Below, one piece after another: positions 21,842 to 30,763 of a DNA stretch of 64,000 bases. The DNA is taken from assembly GCF_022341425.1 (NCBI RefSeq), contig NZ_JABFUC010000004.1:186001-250000 (forward strand), written 5' to 3'. Under the pieces are notes generated by a model. That model did no database searches and was not told the origin of the DNA. It saw only the letters and a list, made by a program, of their open reading frames with translations. The position numbers and the translations under genes were made by a program. The stretch's first letter is position 1. The number at the start of each line of letters is the position of its first letter. The stretch comes from Billgrantia campisalis (GTDB taxonomy: Bacteria > Pseudomonadota > Gammaproteobacteria > Pseudomonadales > Halomonadaceae).

Positions 21842-22224
21842 ACCCAGACTCCCGCGAGAATGATCAGGACCGCACTCACCACCACGGTGATCTGCGCCTT
21901 CTTGACACCACCTTCGAGGGTCACGCCGATATCGGCGTCCATCAGCAGGTGCTTGATGCCGGCCACGAAGTGAAAGGCCAGCGCCGACAGCAGGCCCCAG
22001 GCGATCAGCTTGGCCAGGACGTTGTTAGCCAGCGCATCGCTTACCGCGGCAAAGCCGGCCGGCGAGGAGAGCGACTTGTCGAGGGCCCAGAAGGCGAAGA
22101 TGAGTCCGATAAAGAGGATGACGCCGGTGATGCGATGAGCGATCGACGTCAGGGCGGGAAGTGGGAACTGTATCGTGGTGAGATCGAGATTGACGGGTCG
22201 TTTGCTATTCACGGCTCTATACAC
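21835..22224 (-). CDS. sdhC: Succinate dehydrogenase cytochrome b556 subunit
   Basis: SdhC (129 residues) has three membrane helices. The hallmark RPVNLDLTTIQFPLPALTSIAHRITG and the heme-binding region LAFHFVAGIKHLL are clear. It starts with GTG at 22224; the alignment to E. coli SdhC, including residues before RPVNLDL, supports this start over a second in-frame GTG four codons later. It is the first gene of the sdhCDAB operon, about 114 nt downstream of a good sigma70 promoter. Confidence 0.95.
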   Translation of the reverse strand: MYRAVNSKRPVNLDLTTIQFPLPALTSIAHRITGVILFIGLIFAFWALDKSLSSPAGFAAVSDALANNVLAKLIAWGLLSALAFHFVAGIKHLLMDADIGVTLEGGVKKAQITVVVSAVLIILAGVWVW

Positions 22225-22344
22225 ACTCTCTTGGCTCGCTCCTCGGCCGGTTCAGCTGGCCGAAGCGAGCGGTGGTTTGAGGTAGGGGGCTCGCCGCTGC
22301 CGGGACGGGCATGACAACGAGTACCTGCCAGTCGCGCGGAGTGG

Positions 22345-22373
22345 ATTATAGGGACATGAACTCCCGGTGACAA
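22345..22373 (-). promoter_or_regulatory. sigma70 promoter of sdhCDAB
   Basis: On the minus strand TTGTCA (22368-22373) is followed after exactly 17 nt by a perfect TATAAT (22345-22350). It drives sdhC with a leader of roughly 110 nt. The leader is long enough for post-transcriptional control, but I see no defined riboswitch. Confidence 0.75.
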
Positions 22374-22557
22374 ATGAACACCGGCGGTACTCGACCATGG
22401 TGCAACCCCGCCACCGCGGTCGATTTCCCCGGCATGGCAAGCGGATGCCGGGCATGAGCCGCCATCCGGGAGCTTCATGCCGCATGGCACCATTACTTGT
22501 ACAAAAAGCTATACATTAGAAATCCACGTGCACAACAAGCGACGCACCATGGGCTAA

Positions 22558-22585
22558 TTGACAATCCCGGGAACGCTTCTATAGT
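22558..22585 (+). promoter_or_regulatory. sigma70 promoter of gltA
   Basis: TTGACA (22558-22563), a 16-nt spacer and TATAGT (22580-22585) lie about 75 nt upstream of the gltA start codon. The gltA and sdh promoters are divergent and about 190 bp apart, as in the classical gamma-proteobacterial arrangement. Confidence 0.75.
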
Positions 22586-22661
22586 GGGCGGACCTTTTCG
22601 CCGGCGTATTCAGCGAAATGCCGACTTTACGTCCCACAACGAACTCGAGAGGAGGCCTTTC

Positions 22662-23948
22662 ATGGCTGACAGGAAAGCGACGCTGACGGTAGACGGCCTG
22701 GACAAGACGATCGAGCTGCCGATCTATTCAGGCGCTCTGGGCCCGGACGTGATCGACGTTCGCGGCCTGGGCGCCGAGGGCCTCTTCACCTACGACCCCG
22801 GCTTCATGGCCACCTCCTCCTGCCAGTCCGCCATCACCTTCATCGATGGCGGCAAGGGCGTACTGCTGCACCGTGGCTACCCCATCGACCAGTTGGCCAA
22901 GGAATCCAACTTCGTCGAACTCTGCTACACGCTGCTGTTCGGCGAGCTGCCCAACGATGAGCAGTACGCCGATTTCGAGTCGCGGGTCCGCAACCACACC
23001 ATGGTCCACGACCAGATCAACAACTTCTTCAAGGGCTTCCGGCGCGACGCCCACCCGATGTCGATCCTGTGTGGCGTGGTCGGCGGCCTGGCAGCCTTCT
23101 ATCACGACCACATGGACATTACCCAGGAGGAGGACCGCGTGATCAGCGCGATCCGCCTGATCGCCAAGATGCCCACCATCGCGGCCATGTCCTACAAGTA
23201 CAACGTCGGGCAGCCGTTCAACTACCCGCGCAACGACCTGAACTATGCAGAGAACTTCCTCTACATGATGTTCAGCACCCCGTGCGAGGAGTACAAGGTC
23301 AACCCGGTCTATGCCAAGGCCATGGACCGCATCTTCATGCTGCACGCCGACCACGAGCAGAACGCCTCCACCTCCACGGTGCGCCTGGCGGGCTCCACCG
23401 GCGCCAACCCCTTCGCCTGTATCAGCGCCGGCATCGCCGCCCTGTGGGGCCCGGCCCACGGCGGCGCCAACGAGGCGGTGCTGAAGATGCTCGACGAGAT
23501 CGGCGACGAGTCCGAGGAGAACATCCAGCGCTTTGTCGACCGCGCCAAGGACAAGGACGACCCGTTCAAGCTGATGGGCTTCGGCCACCGGGTCTATCGC
23601 AACTTCGACCCGCGCGCCAAGGTGATGAAGGAGACCTGCGACGAGGTGCTGGCCGAGCTGGGCATGGCCGACGACCCGCAGCTCAAGATCGCCAAGCGCC
23701 TGGAGCAGATCGCCCTGGAGGACGAGTACTTCATCGAGCGCAAGCTCTATCCCAACGTCGATTTCTACTCCGGCATCATCCTCAAGGCGATGGGCATTCC
23801 GACCAACATGTTCACGGTGATCTTCGCCGTGTCGCGCACCATCGGCTGGATCTCCCACTGGCACGAGATGGTCAGCGACAGCTACAAGATCGGTCGCCCG
23901 CGCCAGCTCTACACCGGCCACCCCCAGCGCGACTACCCCACCAAGTAA
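22662..23948 (+). CDS. gltA: Citrate synthase
   Basis: A type II (hexameric, NADH-sensitive class) citrate synthase of 428 residues that condenses acetyl-CoA and oxaloacetate. The start ATG at 22662 is preceded by GAGAGGAGG; the open frame extends 55 codons further upstream but across the promoter. Catalytic segments are [45 protein letters not shown] and the aspartate in [14 protein letters not shown]. Confidence 0.97.
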   Translation: MADRKATLTVDGLDKTIELPIYSGALGPDVIDVRGLGAEGLFTYDPGFMATSSCQSAITFIDGGKGVLLHRGYPIDQLAKESNFVELCYTLLFGELPNDEQYADFESRVRNHTMVHDQINNFFKGFRRDAHPMSILCGVVGGLAAFYHDHMDITQEEDRVISAIRLIAKMPTIAAMSYKYNVGQPFNYPRNDLNYAENFLYMMFSTPCEEYKVNPVYAKAMDRIFMLHADHEQNASTSTVRLAGSTGANPFACISAGIAALWGPAHGGANEAVLKMLDEIGDESEENIQRFVDRAKDKDDPFKLMGFGHRVYRNFDPRAKVMKETCDEVLAELGMADDPQLKIAKRLEQIALEDEYFIERKLYPNVDFYSGIILKAMGIPTNMFTVIFAVSRTIGWISHWHEMVSDSYKIGRPRQLYTGHPQRDYPTK

Positions 23949-23984
23949 TCTGGCAGGGGGGCGGCCCCGTCCGCCGCGCAACCG

Positions 23985-24008
23985 GAAAGCCGCCCTTGGG
24001 CGGCTTTC
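23985..24008 (+). terminator. gltA terminator
   Basis: An 11-bp stem gaaagccgccc / gggcggctttc with a TT loop starts 36 nt after the gltA stop. The stem ends in TTTC and a short T-containing tail follows. Confidence 0.8.
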
Positions 24009-24086
24009 TGCGTCTTGGATACCACAGCACTCCAACACCCGACAGCTCAACGTTCGACAGCCCAACAACACAAGAGGGAAAGCAGG

Positions 24087-24974
24087 ATGAGCCAGAGAAT
24101 CTCGACGGTCGCCTTTATCGGCCTGGGCGTGATGGGCTACCCCATGGCCGGGCACCTGGCCCGCGCCGGGCTCACGGTGCGCGTCTACAACCGCACCGCC
24201 GCCAAGGCTGCCGCCTGGGTCGCCGAGCACGGCGGCAGCCACCACGACACCCCGCAGGCGGCCGCCACGGGCGCCGACCTGGTGCTGGTCTGCGTGGGCA
24301 ACGACGACGACGTGCGCCAGGTCACCACGGGCGAGCATGGAGCCCTTTCCGGCATGGCCGTGGGCAGCCTGCTGGTGGACCACACCACCGCCTCGGCAGG
24401 CCTCGCCGAAGCCCTCGACGCGGCCTGCCGCGAGCGCGGCGTCGGCTTCCTCGACGCCCCGGTCTCCGGCGGCCAGCAGGGGGCCGAGAACGGCGCCCTG
24501 ACCATCATGTGTGGCGGCGACGATGCCGATTTCGCCGCCGCCGAGCCGATACTGAGCCACTACGCCCAGGCGGTCACCCTGATGGGACCCGCCGGCAGCG
24601 GCCAGCTCACCAAGATGGTCAACCAGATCTGCATCGCCGGCCTGGTCCAGGGCCTGGCCGAGGGGCTCCACTTCGCCGAGCAGGCCGGTCTCGACCGCCA
24701 GCGGGTGGTCGACGTCATCGCCAAGGGCGCGGCCGGCTCCTGGCAGATGGAGAACCGGCACAAGACCATGATCGCGGATGAGTACGAGCACGGCTTCGCG
24801 GTGGACTGGATGCGCAAGGACCTGGGGATCTGCCTGGAGCAGGCTCGCCGCCTCCAGGCCCGACTGCCCGTCACCGCCCTGGTCGACCAGTTCTATGCCG
24901 ACGTTCAGGCCATGGGGGGCGGTCGCTGGGACACCTCCTCGCTGCTCAGGCGACTGCGCGCCAGCGATTCCTGA
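24087..24974 (+). CDS. NAD(P)-dependent oxidoreductase, 3-hydroxyisobutyrate dehydrogenase family
   Basis: This 295-residue beta-hydroxyacid dehydrogenase has the N-terminal Rossmann motif FIGLGVMGYPMAGHLARAG, the substrate-binding DAPVSGGQQGAENGALTIM segment and the catalytic lysine in GSGQLTKMVNQI. The family covers 3-hydroxyisobutyrate dehydrogenase, tartronate semialdehyde reductase and related enzymes, and the exact substrate cannot be read from sequence alone. The start at 24087 has AGGGAAAGCAGG upstream. It stands alone between the gltA terminator and a non-coding region. Confidence 0.85.
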   Translation: MSQRISTVAFIGLGVMGYPMAGHLARAGLTVRVYNRTAAKAAAWVAEHGGSHHDTPQAAATGADLVLVCVGNDDDVRQVTTGEHGALSGMAVGSLLVDHTTASAGLAEALDAACRERGVGFLDAPVSGGQQGAENGALTIMCGGDDADFAAAEPILSHYAQAVTLMGPAGSGQLTKMVNQICIAGLVQGLAEGLHFAEQAGLDRQRVVDVIAKGAAGSWQMENRHKTMIADEYEHGFAVDWMRKDLGICLEQARRLQARLPVTALVDQFYADVQAMGGGRWDTSSLLRRLRASDS

Positions 24975-25052
24975 AGCCGAGTTGCCGGCGCCGGTCGCCC
25001 ACGTTGCCCGCCCACACCGGTCGCCGGCACCCGGTCGCCGACAGGCGACCAC

Positions 25053-25216
25053 TTACCCACATTCAGGGCTGATTCGCGTTTTCCACACATTCTGTGGATA
25101 AACCTGTTCACAACCGCACGAAAAGGCCGTCAAATCGCCATGGTCAGCGGCCTCCCCTTAGATTGTTTATTTTTTGACCAGTTTTAAGTTATTGAATATT
25201 AAGGGATTATGAGAAA
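25053..25216. other. DnaA-box cluster with adjacent AT-rich segment
   Basis: Three DnaA-box-like 9-mers lie within 50 bp: TTACCCACA at 25053-25061 (one mismatch), TTTTCCACA at 25079-25087 (fits TTWTNCACA) and TGTGGATAA at 25093-25101 (perfect consensus on the minus strand). About 60 bp further on is a strongly AT-rich block (25161-25216) beginning GATTGTTTATTTT, similar to the 13-mer repeats of enterobacterial origins. No gene occupies 24975-25371. The AT-rich block also contains a possible promoter, TTGACC (25174-25179), 17 nt, TATTAA (25197-25202). Confidence 0.45.
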
Positions 25217-25371
25217 ACCCAGCCATCACGGCGAGTTAGCCCCGGCACCATGGGGAGCAGGCTGAGCAACGATGAACGAGTGGACAAGTCAAGCGCCAAG
25301 CGGTGAAAAATCGGCGCTTCAATGGACTTTTCACGCGCCGGAGGCGCCCACCGCGAGACGCGATGCGGCGA

Positions 25372-25394
25372 CAAAAAAAGACGCCATCGGCGTC
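25372..25394 (-). terminator. Terminator of the tRNA-Ala/tRNA-Glu transcript
   Basis: On the minus strand a 6-bp stem GACGCC / GGCGTC is followed by seven T residues, a textbook rho-independent terminator about 50 nt downstream of tRNA-Glu. Confidence 0.88.
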
Positions 25395-25441
25395 TCGGGG
25401 TTCGCGCTGACGTCATGACGCGACAGCCGCGAAGAATGAAG

Positions 25442-25517
25442 TGGCGTCCCATAGGGGGTTCGAACCCCTGTTCCCGCCGTGAAAGGGCGGTGTCCTAGAC
25501 CACTAGACGAATGGGAC
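25442..25517 (-). tRNA. tRNA-Glu (anticodon TTC)
   Basis: The 76-nt gene reads GTCCCATTCGTCTAG at the 5' end. The anticodon stem-loop CCGCCCTTTCACGGCGG presents UUC, the T arm contains GGTTCGAACCCC, and the 3' CCA is encoded. The acceptor stem GTCCCAT pairs with ATGGGAC. It lies 23 nt downstream of tRNA-Ala and about 170 nt after gltX, whose product charges it. Confidence 0.97.
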
Positions 25518-25540
25518 GCAGCGTCACGCAAGACGGGAAA

Positions 25541-25616
25541 TGGTGGAGCCTAGCGGGATCGAACCGCTGACCTCGACACTGCCAGTGTCGCGCTCTCCCA
25601 GCTGAGCTAAGGCCCC
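25541..25616 (-). tRNA. tRNA-Ala (anticodon GGC)
   Basis: The 76-nt gene begins GGGGCCTTAGCTCAGC. The anticodon stem-loop CGACACTGGCAGTGTCG presents GGC, the T arm is GCGGTTCGATCCCGC, and the 3' CCA is encoded. It is co-transcribed ahead of tRNA-Glu. Confidence 0.97.
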
Positions 25617-25684
25617 ACATGTCTCGTGAAGACGGGGCGTATGTTACTGATTCGCCCCGCCACTGTCAAGCGCCTGCGCCCCGC

Positions 25685-27166
25685 TCAGGCGAGCTCGCGG
25701 AACTCCTTCTCGAAGCGTTTGGCCTGCTTCTTGGAGACACCGCCCAGCACCTCGATGGCGTGACGCAGTCGCGCCCGGGTCATGTCGGAGCCGAGGATCG
25801 CCATGGCGTCCATGACCGAGGTGCTCGCTGTGGAGCCGGTGATGGCGATGAAGACAGGCGCCAGGAAATCCTTCATCTTGAGGTCGAAGTGGCCGGCCAG
25901 CGCCTTGACCTCGCTGAGCAGCACCTCCTTGTGCCAGGCGGGAACGGCCTCGAAGCGCCACACCAGGAACTGCAGCAACCTGAGCAGATCCTCACGGCCC
26001 AGCTTGACGCCATCGAAGCTCTCCTCGGTGATCGCCGGCAGCCCCGAGAAGAAGTGGCCGGCCAGCGGTGCCACCTGGGAGAGCGTCTCCACGCGGGTGC
26101 GCACCTGAGGCAGGATCTGGCCGACGTACTCGTCGTTGAAGGCCCACTCCATCAACGCCTTGAGAAAGGCCTGATCGTCCAGGTCCTCGCGGATGTAGAG
26201 CCCGTTGAGCCAGGTCAGCTTCTCCAGATCGAACACCGGGCCGCCCAGCGAGACCCGCTGTATGTCGAAATGGGCCATCATCTCGTCGAGGCTGAACTTT
26301 TCGCGCTCGTCGGGCATCGACCAGCCCATCCGCCCCAGGTAGTTGGTCACCGCCTGGGGCAAGTACCCCATGCGCCGATAGTAGTTGATCGAGGTGGGGT
26401 TCTTGCGCTTGGAGAGCTTCGACTTGTCGGGATTGCGCAGCAGCGGCATGTGGCAAAGCACCGGCATTTCCCAGCCGAAGTACTCATAGAGCAGCTGATG
26501 CTTGGGGGCGGAATTGATCCACTCCTCACCGCGCAGTACATGGGTGATGCCCATCAGATGGTCATCCACCACGTTGGCCAGGTGATAGGTGGGCATGCCA
26601 TCCGACTTGAGCAGGATCTGCGCATCCACCTGGGCCCAGTCCACCTCGATGGGGCCACGCAGCATGTCGTTGATCACGCAGGTACCGGTGGCCGGCACCT
26701 TCATGCGCACCACATGCGGCCAGCCCTCGCGCTCGCGCCTCGCCTGCTCATCGGCCGGCAGGGCCAGGTCGGACGGTTTGAGCGCCAGATGCATCCCGGC
26801 AGCCTTGCGCGCCTCGCGCAACTCATCGAGCTCCTCGCTGGTGCGATAGCACTTGAAGGCATGGCCGCCGCTAAGCAGCTGGCGCGCGTACTCGGCATAG
26901 ATATCGCCCCGTTCGCTCTGCCGGTAGGGGCCGTGAGGGCCGCCGACGTCGGGGCCTTCGTCCCACTCCAGGCCCAGCCAGCGCAGCGAGTCGAGAATCA
27001 TCTGCTCGGACTCGACGGTGGAGCGAACGCGGTCGGTGTCCTCGATGCGCAGCACGAACTGGCCACCATGCTGACGGGCAAAGCAGAGGTTGAACAGGGC
27101 GATATAGGCGGTGCCCACATGGGGGTCGCCGGTGGGTGACGGCGCAATGCGAGTACGTACGGTCAT
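25685..27166 (-). CDS. gltX: Glutamyl-tRNA synthetase
   Basis: A class I synthetase of 493 residues that charges tRNA-Glu. The HIGH-type motif is in [16 protein letters not shown] and the KMSKS-type motif is KLSKRK. The start at 27166 is preceded by AAGGA; an ATG 15 nt upstream is also open but less well placed. The length matches the Pseudomonas GltX class. The discriminating-type protein is expected but cannot be proved here. Confidence 0.96.
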   Translation of the reverse strand: MTVRTRIAPSPTGDPHVGTAYIALFNLCFARQHGGQFVLRIEDTDRVRSTVESEQMILDSLRWLGLEWDEGPDVGGPHGPYRQSERGDIYAEYARQLLSGGHAFKCYRTSEELDELREARKAAGMHLALKPSDLALPADEQARREREGWPHVVRMKVPATGTCVINDMLRGPIEVDWAQVDAQILLKSDGMPTYHLANVVDDHLMGITHVLRGEEWINSAPKHQLLYEYFGWEMPVLCHMPLLRNPDKSKLSKRKNPTSINYYRRMGYLPQAVTNYLGRMGWSMPDEREKFSLDEMMAHFDIQRVSLGGPVFDLEKLTWLNGLYIREDLDDQAFLKALMEWAFNDEYVGQILPQVRTRVETLSQVAPLAGHFFSGLPAITEESFDGVKLGREDLLRLLQFLVWRFEAVPAWHKEVLLSEVKALAGHFDLKMKDFLAPVFIAITGSTASTSVMDAMAILGSDMTRARLRHAIEVLGGVSKKQAKRFEKEFRELA

Positions 27167-27181
27167 GTCGTCCTTATCCAT

Positions 27182-27555
27182 TAGGGAGTGAGCTTGCCGG
27201 CATTATACGCACCTGACCCCGCGCGGGCAGCCGCCGCAGGAAATCAACCTGGCCATCCGCGGTCAATAAAAGACGGGGAGGAGCCACACTCTCCTCTCTC
27301 TTCGAAGCGACTTCCTGCCAGCGGCATGCCCTTCCGGCGCGACCACATGGATGATCGACTTCCGATCACGATCGCAATGGATCAGCGCGAGCCGAGCAAG
27401 GCGCCAGCGGCTGCGGGGACGCCCCACCTATCTCGAGGCCGGATGCTAAATCATCGTCAACGCATATGTTATTTCATCGTTGACAGGCATTATTTGCACA
27501 ACTTACGGGGATGATTGAGTATCCGTGCATTTCCCACTATCGCCAGGATGTTGAG
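27182..27555. other. Intergenic region with inverted repeat ahead of the XRE gene
   Basis: No gene is seen in these 374 bp between divergent gltX and the XRE regulator. The last 120 bp are AT-rich. They contain an inverted repeat gtcaacg (27456-27462) / cgttgac (27478-27484), with atcatcg and tcatcg flanks, suggesting an operator for the downstream regulator. Confidence 0.4.
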
Positions 27556-28155
27556 ATGAATTCACTCGGCCCACGCATCAAACAACTACGACTACAGGCC
27601 AACCTCAACAAGGCTGCACTGGCCCGCAAGGTCGGTGTATCCGATGTCACGATCTCGTACTGGGAGTCGGGAGCGATCAAGCAGATCGGCCATGAGCGCC
27701 TGGTGGCATTGGCCGAGGCGCTCGGCTGTCCGCTGAGTCGACTGCTGGAAGGGGATTACGCCACGCCACCGTCCCCGCTATTGCTGCTGGGTCGGCCGCC
27801 CCTCCCCTGGCTCGACCCCGCCGCCCACCGCGTGACCCTGCACGGCCACCTGCTGCCAGCAGGCACGGACTGGCCTGGCGAGTGCTACCTGGTCACCCCG
27901 GGACCCGGCGAGCGCTTCGAGTTTCTGGCCGACGGGGATCTCGCCGCCATCTGCCCCACGACTGCCTTCGAAGGCCCCGGGCGCTATCTGATCGAGGGGC
28001 AGGATGGCCTGTTCATCAGCGCGCTGACGCAAGGGGCAAACGGTGAGCTGCTGGCCAGCGGCGAGTCGTCACTGTCGCGCCAGAACCAGCCCCTGGAGCA
28101 GACCGACCGCCTGGTCGGCAAGCTGCTGGTGCGCTGGCGTCCGGAGGCCGGCTGA
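27556..28155 (+). CDS. XRE-family regulator with S24/LexA-like C-terminal domain
   Basis: This 199-residue protein has an N-terminal helix-turn-helix (about residues 4-60; GPRIKQLRLQANLNKAALARKVGVSD) and a C-terminal domain resembling the S24 fold of phage repressors (from about residue 105, with FLADGDLAAICPTT and GRYLIEGQDGLF). I see no clear Ser/Lys self-cleavage dyad, so it is probably not RecA-cleaved. The start at 27556 has AGGA seven bases upstream. No phage genes are nearby, so the target is unknown; autoregulation through the upstream inverted repeat is an inference. Confidence 0.75.
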   Translation: MNSLGPRIKQLRLQANLNKAALARKVGVSDVTISYWESGAIKQIGHERLVALAEALGCPLSRLLEGDYATPPSPLLLLGRPPLPWLDPAAHRVTLHGHLLPAGTDWPGECYLVTPGPGERFEFLADGDLAAICPTTAFEGPGRYLIEGQDGLFISALTQGANGELLASGESSLSRQNQPLEQTDRLVGKLLVRWRPEAG

Positions 28156-28177
28156 CCGCCGGCCTTGCGGGTTCGGT

Positions 28178-28774
28178 TCACTCGACTTCCAGCACCTCGA
28201 CCCGGTCGGTGGTGCGGCGCGGCTCGCTGCCGATCAGGTAGCGTCGCGTATAGCTTGCCACCTGCCCCAGCCCATGGCGTGACTCCTGTACCAGCGGCCC
28301 GCTCAGGTGCTCGCCCTGATCGCCGATGCGCTCACGCACGCTGACCGGCTGCACGCTGGCTTCGGGCAGATTGACGGTAATGGTGTAGCCACCGTCGGGC
28401 AAGCCGCTGCCCGGCCCCAGCGGGCCCACCATGAAGCGCCCCTCTTCGACATTGGTGCGCGACTGCCAGCGGACACCGCTCAGCTCTCGCTCCACCACGA
28501 TCAGCAGCCGCGCCCCTTCCGGCAGGTTGGTCTCACCCTGCACCACCAGCCGGCGGTCGCTTTGCAGCGACGCCGAGGCGGTGATCATCACCGGCACATC
28601 GAACGGTGCCACCTCCGGCTCGGGCGCCGGCTCAGCGGACTCCTCGACAGCCTCGGCCTCCTGCTCTCCGTTCGTCACCTCCGTGTCGGGCGAATCACCG
28701 TCGTTGCCTCCGCAGCCCGCCAGTGCCAGCAGGGCAACTAGCGCTATCCAGGTCAGTCGACGCCTAGCCTTCAT
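28178..28774 (-). CDS. Hypothetical lipoprotein
   Basis: This 198-residue protein carries a signal peptide ending in the lipobox LALAGC. An acidic Glu/Pro-rich linker (about 30-60) follows, then a beta-rich domain (about 65-160) with MITASASLQSDRRLVVQGETNLPEG-like strands that suggest an Ig-like or BsuPI-like fold. The ATG at 28774 is preceded by GGAGG, so the short TTG extension is rejected. Function is unknown. Confidence 0.7.
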   Translation of the reverse strand: MKARRRLTWIALVALLALAGCGGNDGDSPDTEVTNGEQEAEAVEESAEPAPEPEVAPFDVPVMITASASLQSDRRLVVQGETNLPEGARLLIVVERELSGVRWQSRTNVEEGRFMVGPLGPGSGLPDGGYTITVNLPEASVQPVSVRERIGDQGEHLSGPLVQESRHGLGQVASYTRRYLIGSEPRRTTDRVEVLEVE

Positions 28775-28954
28775 GGACTCCTCCAAACCGCTCGATGGCC
28801 TTCTAGACTACCATCGCAGCCAACGGTTCGCCCCACCGCAACGACGCGATGAGTCAGCGGTGTATTCCACGGCCGCTCAGCGGTGCGGGGACAGGAGCCG
28901 GCACGACGCTGTGGAAGAGGGAAGTGGCTGGGGCAATGTCACTCCAGGCACCGC

Positions 28955-29275
28955 TCACGGCTCGGCACAGTCCACGCAGACGGTGGTATAGGGCAGCGCC
29001 TGGAGACGGCGCGGATCGATCGGCTCGCCGCAGCGTTCGCAGTCATCCCCCTCCCCCGCCTCGAGCCTGGCCAGGGCGCGCATCACCTGAGCGAGCTCCT
29101 CTTCGGCCTCACGCTCAAGGCCATCCACCACGTCGTCGTTCTGTACCTCGACGGCCTGCTCCTCGATATCCTTGTCGAGCGCCCCGCCGCGGCGCTCCTT
29201 GTGGGCCCGGTATCGATCGATTCGTTCGATCAGCTCGTCACGCAGCCCTTCCAGTACCGCCTTGCGATCCGTCAT
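28955..29275 (-). CDS. DksA/TraR-type zinc-finger protein
   Basis: A 106-residue protein with an N-terminal helical hairpin and a C-terminal four-cysteine zinc finger (CERCG ... CVDC) of the DksA/TraR family. Canonical DksA is longer (about 150 residues) and has an acidic DxxDxA tip that I do not see clearly here, so this is a short paralogue of the YbiI or TraR type. I prefer the second ATG (29275), because GGGAGG is only one base from the first ATG but seven from the second. Confidence 0.8.
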   Translation of the reverse strand: MTDRKAVLEGLRDELIERIDRYRAHKERRGGALDKDIEEQAVEVQNDDVVDGLEREAEEELAQVMRALARLEAGEGDDCERCGEPIDPRRLQALPYTTVCVDCAEP

Positions 29276-29394
29276 GGTCATGCCTCCCGTCGCAGCGACG
29301 TTATCGACAGTGCCGATGCGGCACCGCCCTGCCCCTCTTCATAGCACATGCCGGCCTCGTCGATGGCACCCGGCCGAAACCCTCCCCGGGCCCG

Positions 29395-29634
29395 TCAGGT
29401 GATGTCGAGGGCCGCATAGCCCTCCTCGGTCAGCGTCAGGGTCTCGCCCTGCCCCGAACCGGCATGTGGTGTCACCGTGATCAGGCCCGCCTCCTCCAGG
29501 GCCGCGATTTCCTCGTGCAGCGCCGGCAGCAGGCTGTCCTCGTCGGAGTGACCGAAGGGCGAGGAGAGCACCCCGCCATGCTGCAGCACGCGAGCCAGCA
29601 GCTCCAGCTGATGGTCGGTCAGGTCATATGACAT
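29395..29634 (-). CDS. Small hypothetical winged-helix-like protein
   Basis: A 79-residue cytosolic protein, MSYDLTDHQLELLARVLQ onward. The helix-rich pattern with ALEEAGLITVTPH and ETLTLTEEGYAAL resembles the recognition-helix and wing part of MarR-like domains. The start at 29634 has GGGAG upstream; the longer frame runs into the dusA promoter region. Function is unknown. Confidence 0.6.
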   Translation of the reverse strand: MSYDLTDHQLELLARVLQHGGVLSSPFGHSDEDSLLPALHEEIAALEEAGLITVTPHAGSGQGETLTLTEEGYAALDIT

Positions 29635-29721
29635 GGCGATCTCCCTGTCGCGTAGGGTTCGTGGTGAAGGTACACGATCTGTCCCGCCCTGGCCGCCGGT
29701 GCGGCAACCCGTGACAGTGCC

Positions 29722-29730
29722 TGTTACAAT
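29722..29730 (+). promoter_or_regulatory. Extended -10 promoter of dusA
   Basis: TGTTACAAT (TGn plus TACAAT) lies 32 nt upstream of the dusA start, with GTGACA about 12 nt further upstream as a weak -35. Confidence 0.5.
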
Positions 29731-29762
29731 GATCGCCTCCCCGAACAACCCCGTGATACCCG

Positions 29763-30761
29763 ATGCCCCAGCTCGAACGAACCTTCTCCGTCGCGCCGAT
29801 GATGGATTGGACGACCCGCGACTACCGCGCCTTCGCCCGCACCCTGACTCGCCGGGCGCTGCTCTACACCGAGATGGTGACCACCGGGGCCATCCTGCAC
29901 GGCAGCCCGCGGGAGCGCTTTCTGGGCTTCGATGCGGTGGAGCATCCGCTGGCCCTGCAGCTGGGCGGCAGCGATGCCGGCGAGCTGGCCGAGTGCGCGG
30001 CGATCGCCGAGGCCTGGGGCTATGACGAGGTCAACCTCAACGTGGGCTGCCCGAGCGACCGGGTGCAGAACAACCTGATCGGCGCCTGCCTGATGGCCCA
30101 CCCGGACAAGGTCGCCGCCGCCGTGCGCGCCATGCGCGAGGCGGTGTCGATCCCGGTCACCGTCAAGTGCCGCATCGGTATCGACGACCAGGACGAGGAT
30201 GCCGACCTCGAGCGCTTCATCGCCACGGTGGCCGACGCCGGCTGCGAGGTGTTCATCGTGCACGCCCGTAAGGCGTGGCTGCAGGGCCTCTCCCCCAAGG
30301 AGAACCGCGAGATTCCGCCGCTCAACTACCCCCGAGTGCACCGGCTCAAGGCGAACCGCCCCGAGCTGCATATCGGCATCAACGGCGGCATCAAGACGCT
30401 CGAGGCGTGCTGCGCCCAGCTCGACCACGTCGATAGCGTGATGATCGGCCGCGAGGCCTACCAGAACCCCTGGCTGCTGGCCGGCGTGGACGAGGCGCTC
30501 TACGGCGAGCGGGGGCCGGCGGCCAGCCGCCACGCCGCAGCCCGGGCCTTCCGCCCCTATATCGCCCGGCGTCTGGACGAGGGCGCCAAGCTCAACCATA
30601 TCACCCGCCACCTGCTGGGCCTCTTCCAGGGCCAGCCGGGGGGACGTCGCTTCCGCCGCCACCTCTCCGAGAACGGTCACCTCGACGGCGCCTGCCTGCG
30701 CGTCTTCGACGATGCGCTGAGCCTGGTGCCCGACACCACGCCGGTGGCCGAGACCGCCTGA
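29763..30761 (+). CDS. dusA: tRNA-dihydrouridine(20/20a) synthase
   Basis: This 332-residue FMN-dependent TIM-barrel enzyme reduces U20/U20a in the D-loop of tRNA. The N-terminal FSVAPMMDWTTRDYRAFAR, the FMN-contacting LNVGCPSDRVQ with the catalytic cysteine, the HARKAWLQGLSPKENR segment diagnostic for DusA, and GINGGIKTLE are all present. Length matches the subfamily. It runs tail-to-tail with the AstE-like gene, 2 nt apart. Confidence 0.95.
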   Translation: MPQLERTFSVAPMMDWTTRDYRAFARTLTRRALLYTEMVTTGAILHGSPRERFLGFDAVEHPLALQLGGSDAGELAECAAIAEAWGYDEVNLNVGCPSDRVQNNLIGACLMAHPDKVAAAVRAMREAVSIPVTVKCRIGIDDQDEDADLERFIATVADAGCEVFIVHARKAWLQGLSPKENREIPPLNYPRVHRLKANRPELHIGINGGIKTLEACCAQLDHVDSVMIGREAYQNPWLLAGVDEALYGERGPAASRHAAARAFRPYIARRLDEGAKLNHITRHLLGLFQGQPGGRRFRRHLSENGHLDGACLRVFDDALSLVPDTTPVAETA

Positions 30762-30763
30762 AC

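Noticed and set aside
22497..22661. A 55-codon N-terminal extension of citrate synthase
   Set aside because: It overlaps a good promoter; the family N terminus and GAGAGGAGG ribosome site fix the start at 22662.
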